Source: Poa pratensis (lineage: Eukaryota > Streptophyta > Magnoliopsida > Poales > Poaceae). From it: DNA of 64,000 nucleotides. The position numbers and the translations under genes were made by a program. The stretch spans positions 8,177,875 to 8,241,874 of the forward strand of contig CAMZMU010000069.1 in NCBI GenBank assembly GCA_947311845.1, written 5' to 3'. Positions 33,691 to 44,890 of the stretch are shown here, piece after piece. Position 1 is the stretch's first letter. Each line of letters starts with the position of its first letter. The notes beneath the pieces were generated by a model that saw only the letters and a program-made list of their open reading frames with translations, was not told the origin of the DNA and did not search any database.

Positions 33691-34149
33691 CGTTATATAG
33701 GCTACTATCGTGCATTGCACATGCTTTTATTACTAGTTTACCATAGCAGCAGATACGATTATATGTTTTAAATATTTTTCTTCCGATTTTTTCTAGGATT
33801 CTTCCACTAAAATATATATGACTAAAAAACATTTAAATGTTAATAACGGAGTTGATTTTCTACCAGTCTATGATAGCCGAGAAGTGCCTTTGCACCTGGA
33901 CAATTACTCGTGCAATATGATGCTAGTTTTTTAAGTTTAAATTTAATTGGATCCTTTACTGAATGAATGTGAAATTCCTAGGTAGTACTGTACTTCCCGT
34001 TCTAATTCTGCTAGAGCCGAGGACCTTTGACCAGAAAAAGCGCCGCCGCATTGGCACCTGCGTCCTGCCTCCGGAGCTGCGCCGCCGCCGAGCCGCTTCT
34101 CCCCGACGGGCACCTTCTCAGATTCTCACCGCCGCAGAGGCGAGCCCGC

Positions 34150-37100
34150 ATGCACAACCACGTCCTCCGCTGTCGCACGATGGCTCTGCCGCCGCCGTCG
34201 CCACCGAGGATGCCGGGTTTCTCCGGCGGCAGCTTCTTCGCGCCCCTCCCGCCCGCGCCGCCTCTGCAGTCCAGGTACAATGCCCGCTCTGGGAGCCTGC
34301 TAGGACAATGGTATATCTTAGGCCAGGTAGAGGCAATATGTGCATTTAGATTTAGGTATGAGTATTAGACAATATTGGAGGATGCCAAGATGTTGCTAAC
34401 TTATCTGCTGCTATCCCTTAACCTATCTGTTTCACTAAATGTGAAATATGGACAGTCCTTAAATTCTTATGGGCATGACAGTAGGATAGTAGATAAGCAT
34501 TTAACAAATAAGAATTTGACCCAACTGTTAGAATATGAGTCAATTTCTTGCCTTTTGTTCTGAGAGAACGATTTTTTTTCTAGGGCTGTAGTTTGTGGAT
34601 TCCAATTTTGGCATTCACTGAAGCACATTTAGCACAGAATTATCAGGGAGTATTGTGTTTTGTTTTTCTCTTTTGAAAATCTGAATTCCCAGATATATCC
34701 CCAATATTGGCACATGGATACATGATATATCTTTTGGGCCTAAGTGTTCTCTTGGCTGGACAAAGCCTGTACTTATTTAGACTATCACTCTTTTGTATTT
34801 ACAGAGGGATGGCTTTCGTTCTTGTATTAGTTATTTGGTGCATTAGAATATTTTAAGTACGATAGTTTATGTGTTTATCTCTTTTGTAGAGAGGTGCATG
34901 TTTGGTATCTGTGTCCTCAGGAGCTGAATGATCACTCACAACTGAGGATGTATAAAGAACTGCTTGGTCCTGCTGAAAAAAAGTATGCCGACTCTATTAG
35001 TGAAGCAACGATGCAGAAACATGCTATCTTTTCCCGTGCATTGTTGCGCACCACCCTCTCAAGATGTATGTAGCAACCGACCGCCTATTGCCTTGTTGAT
35101 CACATTTAGTTGAATTTTCATGCCTGTTGCTATCATTTGTGTTATCTGTATTCTTGTTAATTGGAGTTATTTAATCGGGAAATTGGTTACAGATGTTAGA
35201 TTCACTATTTTACATTGTTAGGACTGAAACGCATAGAATCCTTTCCATGGATTGTTATAACTCTATAAAGAACTTTTATTAGTCTATACACTTTGTAATT
35301 TTTGTAATTACGGATAAAACTTGGTATCTTTGCAACAATACTTTTTTTAGAGAGATTCAGCTTTTGTATGCAATTTATGGCTTTAGATGCAGTGAGTTGA
35401 TGAGCCATTCCTTTAAACTATGCCTGTATATAGGTGCATGGCTTCCATTAGCACATTCACATGTCTAAAATATATGGAAAACATGCGATTCAGGATCGAC
35501 GATGTAACTTTTGACCTCCTGCATCCCCACCTGTACAATCAGTTATGATGCATATGCATTTTCTGTAAGCAGTCGTAAAAATGGAGAATGAAACTATCAG
35601 CCATTTTACCTCTAACATTGAACTTTGGCATGCTGCTCCATGTTTGAGTTTGTCAGCATTTTATCTAGTCAGCAGATATAATATATTCTTGTTTTGTTAC
35701 TTGTTACTGATTATATTTTGTGCTGCATGAAACATGTCATGGGACTGTATAACAGGAATTCTGATATGGGCTTATTGCTAATTTGCTTGAACTAGACTTG
35801 ATACAGATTGTAAAATTGATGCGAGGTCGTTTGAGTTTAAGTACAACAAATTTGGCAAACCTGAGGTAAGAGGTTAGACTTCAGTGGTTAACTTTTTCTG
35901 CATTTAAAAAATTGTGACTAACTCGCATTTGGTTGCTTTCCATGTTTGGTCAGATACTGTGGCCACCTGACGATATCATTATGGAGCGGCCTTTGCATTT
36001 CAACATTTCACACACTACTTCTTTGATTGCCTGTGGCATTGCCATGCATGCTCATGTATGTTTCTTGTCCCTGTGAGGCTGTGACTGCCAAAAGTGAGAA
36101 AGAAATGACCAAGTTTTTGTTGTGGTGGAAGTTATCCAGTTAAAATTGCTGTTTTTATGTACTGTTTCAGATTGGCATTGATATTGAAGAGACGAAGCGG
36201 AAAACAACCAAGAGTATTTTATGTCTTGCTCACCGTTTTTTCACCCCTTCTGAAGCTAATTATATTGCTGATATTTCGGATTTGGATGCTCAGCAGAAGG
36301 AATTCTTCAAACTATGGACTCTTAAAGTTAGTGAGGCTCTTTTTGATCCTGTACTTTATAGCCCTTTCCTATGTAATTAACCACTACATTTTGCCCTATA
36401 TTCTATACAACATTCAGCAGTTATTGTATGCCCCCAGTACTAGGCTAGAACATATCAACTGATCCATCACAGTCTAATATGACCACCTAAAGCACACACT
36501 GTAGTTAACTTTGTTGTTCTTTGCTATAGAAATGCAGGTCTGGAATATATATCTTGTGAAACCCTTCTTTAGATGCTAACTTGCTAACTCCTTACATAAC
36601 GTATGATTATATTTCCCTCAAAAGAAAAGTATGATTATACTACTAAATAATCAAATTGAAGTACACATCGATGGGCATCTTATGAATAGGCTCTTTGCAG
36701 AAAAATGAATCATTATGAGAAGAGTTAGCAGCAAAGTTGGGTTTACACCAAATATTGCCCTATTTAATTAAATTTTCATATTTCTTACTGGTACGTTGCT
36801 CACGTGGAACTATTCAGGAAGCATATGTAAAGGCTCTTGGATTGGGTATCTCGGGTGCTCCGTTCAATGGGTTTTCAATCATGCTGGAAACAAGTACGGG
36901 AATTCGGATTTCTAAGGTACAAAGCTTCGACCTTTCCCCTTTATTGGTTTCTTTAACAAACGATGCCTGTGTGTGGCAGCTCCAGAACTATGTGTCTGAA
37001 CAAAATTCTTCATGATATTTTGTGACACCTTCTGACACGTGGGTCTCCTGGACACCTAACATTTATTTGTCTCAATTGTCGGATGTCATGTTAAGCAAAT

Positions 37101-37528
37101 GTCATAAGGAAAAGTATTGTCTTTTATGCATCATAGTACACTACAGAAGTCGTAACTTAACAGTAAATCATTTTGTTGATTTGCATTGACAGTTGTTGAA
37201 TTTTCCAGGCATCAAAAGTGTGCAACGATTCCAAATCTGATTATGATCATCTGTCTGAAAACTGGCAATTTGCACTCGTGGAGCTAAATAATTCTCATTA
37301 TATGGCAGTTTGTATAGAGGATCACTACAGAAGTCAAGGTATGTATTGCCAGCTTGTGGATAAATAGTTTGTTTATCTTGTTCTTTCCATCGCTTCATTG
37401 ATATTGGTGTAGATGTTTCAGGTCCTGAAAATATTGCGGTGCCAGTAGGTTTAATAGTATGGAAGACCATACCATTTGTAGAAGATACACTTGTCTCTGG
37501 AACAGAAGCTGTAAAACTTATTGCTTGA
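34150..37528 (+). CDS. 4'-phosphopantetheinyl transferase, organelle-targeted
   Basis: This enzyme moves the 4'-phosphopantetheine arm of coenzyme A onto a serine of acyl carrier protein, the activation step for fatty-acid synthesis. Exons: 34150-34274, 34890-35065, 35807-35865, 35954-36055, 36171-36326, 36818-36916, 37209-37338 and 37413-37528. All introns are GT-AG and the phases join into 320 aa. The N-terminal about 40 residues are Arg/Pro/Ser-rich without acids, like a transit peptide. A second ATG at 34180 is possible. After EVHVWYLCPQELND come the family motifs: HFNISHTTSLIACG; GIDIEE (Asp158 and Glu160, metal binding); and WTLKEAYVKALGLGISG (203-219). The tail is longer than in the bacterial Sfp type, as in plants. 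All motifs are intact. It converges with the neprosin-like gene on its right. Confidence 0.9.
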
Positions 37529-38060
37529 CTATGTCAGAACACGTGCTATTGGTAATATGATTTCACCAGATGGCAGTATGATCGCAAGATCCGGTTTCAC
37601 ACCAAGTAGAGACCAGACTCTGGGAATTCTTGAAGTATGGATAATTGATACTTGACATTGTAAATTAGCAAGAGCCCAAGAAATGCAACAACATATACTT
37701 CAGATAGACTTGTTTCAGTTGCTGCCAGCTTACAAAACAACCTGTTTCCGAAGGGATGGACCACCCACAGTTCTGTCTTGAACTTTGTTGTTACAAAAGT
37801 GGAGTATTAGCAACCAGTATGATACAGAACACTTAGTAACAAATCAACATTGGAAAAGTTATAGATTCAACCATGAGAACAATAATTACATGATTACATC
37901 AAGTATGATACAGATCTTTCAGAAGTCCTTACAAAGAAGGCAGCAAGTAATAAATAGGATTTTGCACAAACTTAACTTCTCATATTAATTTGGGAGCACC
38001 ATGTAAATTCTTTTGTTATTACCACTAGTACTAAAAGATTATTCTTTAAGCTCACAGCTA

Positions 38061-39102
38061 TCAGACACGGCAGCCAGCGGGACCCCCATAGAAGAACATG
38101 CCGTCCACAAAAGGCGTGACGGAATAGCAATCGCTCCTTTCAGTATGACTGGTTAAATTTCCGGTGACTGGTGACACTGTCCCATCTTGGAGAACATACT
38201 GAAGACCACTGAATGACGCGGCCTGTCCTTGCTGATTGCTGTCGCTGCCCATTGGAGGCGTGGGTGCACTTCCTTCTTTGGTCGCGTAGCCACCAAAGGC
38301 AAAGTCCCATGTAGAATTTGCCAGGTCGGTGAATAACGATTTGGGGAAATGGCCCACTGCCGTTTCGGGGCCATTGGATCCGTAGTACACCCACCAATCT
38401 CCAGTATCATTATTCTGCCATGATCACAAAATTATATATCAGTTACTTAATTGGACCTTATACTTAATAGGTTTTTACTCTTGGTACATAACCATCTAGT
38501 GGAAAAATTATTGACATGTATACCTTAGCAACTTTGATAGTGATGCTCTGCTTGGTTCCATTGATTTGAGAGACCGGAGTGATAACATCACCCGGAGAGA
38601 TATGTGCATCTGCCTCCCGTTGGAAACCAGGGCACTCCAAGTTGTAACAACCAGTCTTCTGGAATCCATCCCTCTGCTCCATTTTAACAAGGAAAATAGT
38701 TTGATATAAATGCCATATTTTAGTTTGACTTTAGATCCAATGCGCGGTCACGCGTCGTGCATCATGCATACCGTCCAATATATGAAGAAATGGGTGTTCA
38801 AATCGCCATAGAGGCTTGGTCCCACCTGTGTATTTGGGAATCTCAGACACAAAATAAGCCAACTATGTAATTAATATTGCATACGACACATACTCTAGAT
38901 AAGGAACAAGATATGTTGGACTTACATGCCACCCTACAATAATGAAGTTCTGCGTGCTCCTCCGTGTACCATTGCCAGGATTACCGACCCAGATTGCCGT
39001 GCCGCTCTCTTGATACGGGTTTAGAGCAAATCCGTATACGTCCATTGTTGCAATCACCCCGTAGTGATTAGTATCATTGGGGTATGAATTATACGTCGCA
39101 AA
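38061..39102 (-). pseudogene. Neprosin (DUF239) domain protein, C-terminal half only
   Basis: Neprosin-domain proteins are secreted plant glutamic peptidases or relatives, usually with an N-terminal activation domain. Exons (minus): 38926-39102, 38772-38825, 38524-38673 and 38061-38414, all in phase 0, giving 244 aa. The neprosin fold is clear: FIIVGWHVGPSLYGD, HFFIYWT, GFQKTGCYNLECPGF, GDWWVYYGS and the C-terminal FFYGGPAGCRV. Upstream of 39102 I find no signal peptide, no activation domain and no in-frame exon before unrelated sequence, so the gene is 5'-truncated or has a distant first exon. The glutamates usual in EAGW and EWGGE-type motifs read V and A here, which may mean an inactive relative. 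That alignment is from memory. Confidence 0.75.
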
Positions 39103-39968
39103 CTACGTATATATAGACAATAAATACAAGACAATTAAGAGGTATGACATCATATGTATATATGTCTTTCTCAGTCGAGAGAGTATTACTACGGCTATTA
39201 GTCTGTAACATGTGTAGTGCAAGTTTCGTTTGCACAATACAAAAAACAGATGAATGAATAAACATATTATTTGCCTATAGTAAATAAAAACAAGAGAATT
39301 CTCCAGATTAGCATTTTCTATGCTCTACGGCCAGAATTGTGTGCAAGCCTGCAAGGCGAAAGGGATTTTTTTTCCACAAGGAGGAAGGCCATATATGTTG
39401 GAGTAAATACTCCAAAATTCTCCTAGATTTAGTCCTCCCGTATGAATTTCATAGGAATTCTTTTGGCCAGCTGCATGGTAGCCCCTGAGATGCCCGCGCA
39501 TGACCATGTGCACTGTGCACAGCTATCACACCTGTCTGTTCGACTCTGGAGCCACCGGAAAGACCTCGTCTTTAACGGGGCTACACTTTCTAAGACGACC
39601 GAAGTCTGACGACTAGCAGGCTTTTTCGTGGTTGCCTTCTTCAGACGGAGTAGTGAATGATACACGAGTAGTCGGTATAGGCTATGTGTGTGGCTGCCTT
39701 GAGCAGCGTGGGTGCGTTCTCGATGCCTGTACCAGCCCGTGTTATAACTCCGGCCTCTTGGCCACTCTTTTATAAACAATGATATACTAGCTTGAAAAAA
39801 ACTTGTATGCAATAAAACAATATTAGTTTTAAAGTCCTCCAACCCAAAAGGGACTTATTAGAAAGGTAAAAAAAAGTTTGGCAAGTGAACTCACGTAGAT
39901 GACATCCTCACTTCGATCGTCAGGTTTAGACGTGCGAACGGTTGTTGTTGACTGGAGTCCGTTTGCTC
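39103..39968. other. No gene recognised
   Basis: Upstream of the neprosin-like exons this AT-rich stretch has frames on the minus strand (39325-39513 and 39429-39842) that I cannot assign. They contain no known domain, and no missing neprosin exon was found. Confidence 0.4.
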
Positions 39969-40410
39969 TTTTTTTTTTTGAAATAAACACGCACTTTATT
40001 GATCACAGAACATCAATACAAAGAGTCTTCCGGATTGACACCGGAGCAGAATTTGAAATAAAGCCTAGACTAGATACATCACAGGAACGAGCCAGAATAT
40101 GAGCCGCCTCGTTACTCCACTAGTAGAAACAAGGGCTTCCGTCCAGAGCCACATCGGGCTCTAGTCCCGGCTGGGTTACGAACCGGGACTAGAGGGGGGG
40201 GGGGGGGGGGACTAGTCCCGGTTCAAAGGCTACGAGGCGCAATAGACTAGTTCCGGGTCGTAAGGGACCTCTAGTCCCGGTTCGTAATACGAACCGGTAC
40301 TAGAGGTGTCTGGCTCAGCAGGACCACGTGCGAGACACCTCTAGTACCGGCTTGTATTACGAGCCGGTACTAGAGGTCTGTCTTTAAACCTGTAAATCTC
40401 CCGCCGATGG

Positions 40411-40514
40411 TGCGCTTTGGAAGATGATCAGCCCGGCGTTTTGATTGCGCTTTGGAAGATGATCAGACCGGCGTTTTGATTGCGCTTTGGAAGATGATCT
40501 GCCCAGAATTTAAT
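40411..40514 (+). repeat. Three 35-bp tandem repeats upstream of the exonuclease TATA box
   Basis: TGCGCTTTGGAAGATGATC begins at 40411, 40446 and 40481, giving three near-identical units with GGCGTTTTGAT between. They end about 50 bp before the TATA box and could act as an upstream promoter element. Confidence 0.8.
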
Positions 40515-40566
40515 CACTTCCGCCGCCCGCCGGCCTCCCTCTGTCCGCCGGCCTCCCTCTCCGCCC

Positions 40567-40574
40567 AATATAAG
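40567..40574 (+). promoter_or_regulatory. TATA box of the CACTA-borne exonuclease gene
   Basis: AATATAAG lies 87 bp before the ATG at 40661. A CT-rich leader (TCTCTCTCTAATCC, CTCTCTCTCGATCC) follows, as in many strongly transcribed plant 5' UTRs. Confidence 0.6.
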
Positions 40575-40660
40575 CTACACTAATCCATGGCCTTAAGCAC
40601 ACATAATCTCTCTCTAATCCTTGCAAAAACTCTCTCTCTCGATCCTTCTCTTCTATTCCA

Positions 40661-41383
40661 ATGGAGCCACTCGCGCGCGTACCTCCGTCTCGGTTGTACT
40701 ATTTCATCAAAGAAGATATGCATTTCAAGTTATGGGTCACCCTCCGTGCATCATGCGTGGAGAGGTGGATCCGCGACATGAAGAAGTTCTTCCTCGACGC
40801 CGCACCGATCAAGTGCGTTGGACTCGACTACGAGTTCACCGACCCTCTCCCGGGTCGACAGAGGGATCTTCCACTCGAGAAAAGGCAGCGCGTCGCCGTC
40901 CTTCAACTCTCGGTGACGTCCGAGACTCTTGTCTTCCAGATCTGCAAGGCTAATAGGGTACCACAGCTCCTCGTGGATTTCTTAGGTGACAGGACCATCA
41001 AATTTTACGACATGGCTATCCACAATGACGTCCGGATGCTGCGCTACTACAGAATTGTTATTCCGTCCGCGGTCGACCTCCAGAGGGATATCCGGAACCC
41101 AACCGACAATCCTACTCCTAGTCTCTATGCTCTCTCCAATGCTATCATTGGGACAAAACTTGAGAAGAAGAAGAACAACAAGAAGAAGGACGAGAAGAAG
41201 GGCAAGGACGACGACGACTTAAAAGACCTCCGAATTTTCGGATGGGGCAACGTTCCATTGAGCTACGATCAAGTCTTGTATGCCGCTCTGGACGCTCGCC
41301 TCGGCTTCGAGATTGCACGGAAGTGGGATAGTCTACGTGGCTATAATACCAATGACGATCGTCTTAATGTCATTGATGAGTAG
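40661..41383 (+). CDS. DEDDy 3'-5' exonuclease (Werner-exonuclease-like) inside a CACTA element
   Basis: The 240-aa intronless frame belongs to the RNase D/WRN-type DnaQ-like exonucleases, which remove nucleotides from DNA or RNA 3' ends with two metal ions. Motif I is CVGLDYEF (Asp56, Glu58), motif II is YDMAIHNDVRML (Asp123) and motif III is LSYDQVLYAALDA (Tyr207, Asp211). All five DEDDy residues are present. Around them lie the expected VAVLQLSV strand and the LVDFLGD segment. An unusual lysine-rich insert (KKKNNKKKDEKKGKDDDD, about 169-186) splits the region before motif III and could be a nucleolar or nuclear signal. No helicase or HRDC domain is attached. It has its own TATA box and leader and lies wholly within CACTA ends, so it is transposon cargo. 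Whether it serves the element or is captured host sequence is unknown. Confidence 0.85.
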   Translation: MEPLARVPPSRLYYFIKEDMHFKLWVTLRASCVERWIRDMKKFFLDAAPIKCVGLDYEFTDPLPGRQRDLPLEKRQRVAVLQLSVTSETLVFQICKANRVPQLLVDFLGDRTIKFYDMAIHNDVRMLRYYRIVIPSAVDLQRDIRNPTDNPTPSLYALSNAIIGTKLEKKKNNKKKDEKKGKDDDDLKDLRIFGWGNVPLSYDQVLYAALDARLGFEIARKWDSLRGYNTNDDRLNVIDE

Positions 41384-41474
41384 ACTAGCTATATAGTGAT
41401 GTGTGTGTGCTCCCGTTGTGTGTTCTCATGTATTCGGTCAATTTGGTCCATTCGGTTACCTAAAACTAATGACC

Positions 41475-42585
41475 GGAATATTTGGATTCCTATCATTTTT
41501 CTGATCGATTCATACATAATATTTCGAATTTCGATTTACCGGTTTAAAGATATGAATATTTCCATATTAAATTGAAAATGACAATAATAATGTATAATTA
41601 ATTTTTTGTTAATTGAATTCAAAACTATTAGTACTTAATCATTAATGTTTATGTTAACATAGGTTTGGAATTCAAAAAAATATTATGATTTTTCTCTACA
41701 AATAACAAAAAAATGAATTAATAATTATAATTACTTAATCATTAATATTTATGCAAAAGATGATATGGACACAATATTTAGATTCCTATCATTTTTCTGA
41801 TCGATTTATACATATTATTTGTCGAATTTCGATTTACTGGTTTAAAGATATGAATATTTTCATATTAAATTGAAAATGACCATAAAAATGTATAATTAAT
41901 TTTTTTGTTATTTGAATTCAAAACTATTAGTACTTAATCATTAATATTTATGTTAATATAGGTTTGGAATTCCAAAAATAATATGATTTTTCTCTACAAA
42001 TAACAAAAAAATGAATTAATAATTATTATTACTTAATCATTAATATTTATGCAAAAGATGATATGGACACAATATTTTGATTCCTATCATTTTTCTGATC
42101 GATTTATACATATTATTTGTCGAATTTCGATTTACCGGTTTAAAGATATGAATATTTCCATATTAAATTGAAAATGACAATAATAATGTATAATTAATTT
42201 TTTTGTTATTTGAATTCAAAACTATTAGTACTTAATCATTAATATGTATGTTAATATAGGTTTGGAATTCAAAAAATAATATGATTTTTCTCTACAAATA
42301 ACAAAAAAAATGAATTAATAATTATTATTACTTAATCATTAATATTTATGAAAAAGATGATATGGACACAATATTTAGATTCCTATCATTTTTCTGATCA
42401 ATTTATACATATTATTTGTCGAATTTCGATTTACCGGTTTAAAGATATGAATATTTCCATATTAAATTGAAAATGACAGTAATAATGTATAATTATTTTT
42501 TTTGTTATTTGAATTCAAAACTATTAGTACTTAATCATTGATATTTATGTTATATAGGTTTGAAATTCAAAAAATAATATCATGT
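41475..42585 (+). repeat. About 297-bp tandem repeat, nearly four copies
   Basis: GATTCCTATCATTTTTCTGA recurs at 41485, 41781, 42079 and 42378 (steps of 296, 298 and 299). Each AT-rich unit also repeats ACCGGTTTAAAGATATGAAT (one with ACTGG) and ACTATTAGTACTTAATCATT. The array fills the CACTA interior downstream of the exonuclease stop. The first copy starts about 90 bp after the stop codon, so it may supply the 3' end of the transcript. Confidence 0.9.
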
Positions 42586-43326
42586 GACATCAAAGTCTAG
42601 AGGATAATAAGATACCATAGTATTATCAGGATGTTCTCAGTGCAATCTTGAAAGCTAATTGGAAAGGAATTCAAAAGTTAAGCGTGCTGGGGTGGAGCAG
42701 TGAGAGGAGGGGCGATTAGAGATTAAACTGACAAATAATTCAAAGATTTGAAATATAAAAAAAAATTAAAAAAAATCGAAATTTTTTTAAAAAAAAATTC
42801 GGAAAAAGGATCTCTAGTCCGGGTCATATTACGAGCCGGGACTAGAGGTCCTCGACCACGCGCGGTGTCAGCGCCCCGTGTGGAGCTCTCTAGTTCGGGG
42901 TCGTAAGCCACCCGGGACTAGAGGGGGGGGGGGGGGCTCTAGTCCCGAATCCGGCGTCCCGGGTGGGAATCCGGTACCAGAGGTCCCTACCACCCGGGAC
43001 TAATGGTACTGTTTCTACTAGTGCTCGTTAAAGGACCGCCTGACGTGTTTGAAATAAGCCGATGCAAAGCTCGCCATCAGCGACTTGTTCTCCAAGACCA
43101 CTACTCCCACCATGGATCGATCAGGTGAAGGAGCAGAGATACGCTGGACAAGAGACAAACAATCCGATGCGAAGGTCACCCTGTCGAAACCACGATCCAA
43201 CGCGACCAGGACCGCTCGCCGGAGTGCCATCGCCTCCGCCATCTCCGGGGAAGGGAAGCCCAGGAGGGGTTCGCTCACAGCAAGTATGCACTCCCCTCCG
43301 TTTGCTCTGTGAATACAGAACAACAC

Positions 43327-43372
43327 AAGAAGAAGAAGAAGAAGAAGAAGAAGAAGAAGAAGAAGAAGAAAA
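43327..43372. repeat. AAG microsatellite
   Basis: About 15 AAG units. They create a poly-leucine frame on the minus strand and mark the edge of recognisable LINE sequence. Confidence 0.95.
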
Positions 43373-43429
43373 AGCTTCATTGGAGCCATATTTGCACGCC
43401 CTCTCCCGTCTGATTACGCAAACGTTCAG

Positions 43430-43960
43430 CGCTTAGGCTTCAAATATGCTTGATTAAGAGGCACCTGAGAGGCAAGATTGATGACAGAAATGAATGATAT
43501 CTCGAAAAAATTATGTCCCAAATCGGAGTTTATTGTAAGACGATCTTGCCTTTTAATTCGTTTTATTCCCGTGCCACCGTAAAAAAAAATTAGATTCTCC
43601 CATTAAGGCATCAACGATTAGGCTTCAAATATGCTTGATTTAGAGGCTCCAAAGAGGCGGGATTGATGACGGAAATGAATGATATCTCGAGAAATTTATG
43701 TCCCAAATCGGAGTTTATTGTAAGACGATCCTGCCTTTTAATTCGTTTTATTCCCGTGGCACCGTAAACAAAATATTTAGATTCTCTCATGTAGTGCTCA
43801 GTGCTTAGGATTCAAATATGCTTGATTTAGAGGCTCCAGTGAGGCAGGATTGATGACGGAAATGAATGATATCTCGAGATATTTATGTCCCAAATCGGAG
43901 TTTATTGTAAGACGGTCCTGCCTTTTCATTCGTTTTATTCCCGTCCCAAAAGTGACACGC
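43430..43960. repeat. Three tandem copies of a 186-bp unit
   Basis: TTCAAATATGCTTGATT occurs near 43438, 43624 and 43811. Each is followed by GAATGATATCTCGA and CCCAAATCGGAGTTTATTGT at the same spacing (period 185-187 bp). Copies two and three are closer to each other than to copy one. No coding potential is seen. Confidence 0.9.
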
Positions 43961-44125
43961 TGTGTCACTGTAGCGAAGGAGTAGATATGTGCATCAGCCG
44001 ATGCAGAAACCGGAGTTGTCCTCTTTTCCGATAGGTCGACTAGCCAATAGTCCATGATATGTTTCTTTTATATTACAAGTATTCTGTTATCATTTTCTCC
44101 TAGGAAGGAGTACGGTGTTTTGTCT

Positions 44126-44498
44126 CCCGGGCTACATGTAGGCTGTTTTTTTTTCTGAAAATTCGAAATCTACAGTTTAAGTTTTAAAAAATTCTGAAAA
44201 AAATTCTAAACGTAGATAATGACCATTTCTACCGTGTGCAAAAAAGAAATGCAAAACATTCTGTATTTTATTCTGTGTAAAAATGACTAATTTCTAGACC
44301 TGGGGTGGTGATTCAAAATCTATCAAAATTGTCAGGATTTGTCATTTTCGTGTAGGGCGAAATACAAGCTATTTCGAGGTGAAACTTTACAGAAGCATAG
44401 AGTCGTTGTCAACATCTAGTATTTTTCCCGGATTTTTTTAAACTTTAAATGGTGATTAAAAAATAAATCAAAAACCAGGCTACATGTAGCCCGGGCTA
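44126..44498. mobile_element. 373-bp foldback MITE
   Basis: CCCGGGCTACATGTAGGCTG at the left is inverted at 44477-44498. The interior is AT-rich with matching TTCTGAAAA-type and TTTTTAAA-type arms. There is no clear target duplication. Confidence 0.65.
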
Positions 44499-44890
44499 AA
44501 CAGAGACTTTTCGCCTAGGAACCCAATACTCATCTAGAGATGCTTGTCAAAGATAGAGATGTCTGGGCTACATTTTCTAGATAGTCATCTTTCTAGATGG
44601 TATTTCCACACTTGAGTAGTTCAGTTCTAGATCACCACTTTTGCTTTTTGAGAGGTGAAAACAGGAGTAGTACAGGAGACTCATACTGATCGATAACTGA
44701 GCATATAGCTCGGAGTCAGAAGAATCATAAGCACAGATCTCAAAACTCCTGTAACCCTTTCGATAAAATATGTGCATACTACAAGGAGAACATTTACGCC
44801 CCGGGGAAATAACACCCCACAAAAAATAGGCACTTGCGTGCCATGTACGAGACAGGAAAGCTACACAGCTATGCGCATGATCATCATTGA

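Larger units (their letters stand above)
40118..43023. mobile_element. CACTA transposon carrying an exonuclease gene
   Basis: It begins CACTAGTAGAAACA and ends TGTTTCTACTAGTG, perfect 14-bp inverted ends. CTC flanks both sides (40115-40117 and 43024-43026), the 3-bp duplication CACTA elements make. Subterminal blocks at both ends repeat CTAGTCCCGG/CCGGGACTAG and include poly-G runs. At 2906 bp it has no transposase, so it would need one in trans. The cargo, a single exonuclease gene with TATA box, sits between the subterminal blocks. Confidence 0.92.
39969..43326 (-). mobile_element. LINE 3' end with RNase H-like domain, split by a CACTA element
   Basis: On the minus strand an RNase H-like domain reads CILAVSEPLLGFPSPEMAEA, RRAVLVALDRGFDRVTFASD and HVRRSFNE up to 43027. 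It continues beyond the CACTA insert at 40117 as EAAHILARSC...TLCIDVL, followed by a stop, AATAAAG and a poly-A run (39969-39981 on the plus strand as T). This is the usual 3' end of grass LINEs (reverse-transcriptase-like RVT_3 domain). The 5' side breaks at an AAG microsatellite near 43,327, so the LINE is 5'-truncated. Confidence 0.75.

Noticed and set aside
41475..42585. CRISPR-like array at the 297-bp repeat
   Set aside because: The units are contiguous tandem copies without unique spacers, in a plant genome.
43018..43389. Leucine-rich membrane protein on the minus strand
   Set aside because: The leucine run is the AAG microsatellite. The rest is a LINE RNase H-like domain.
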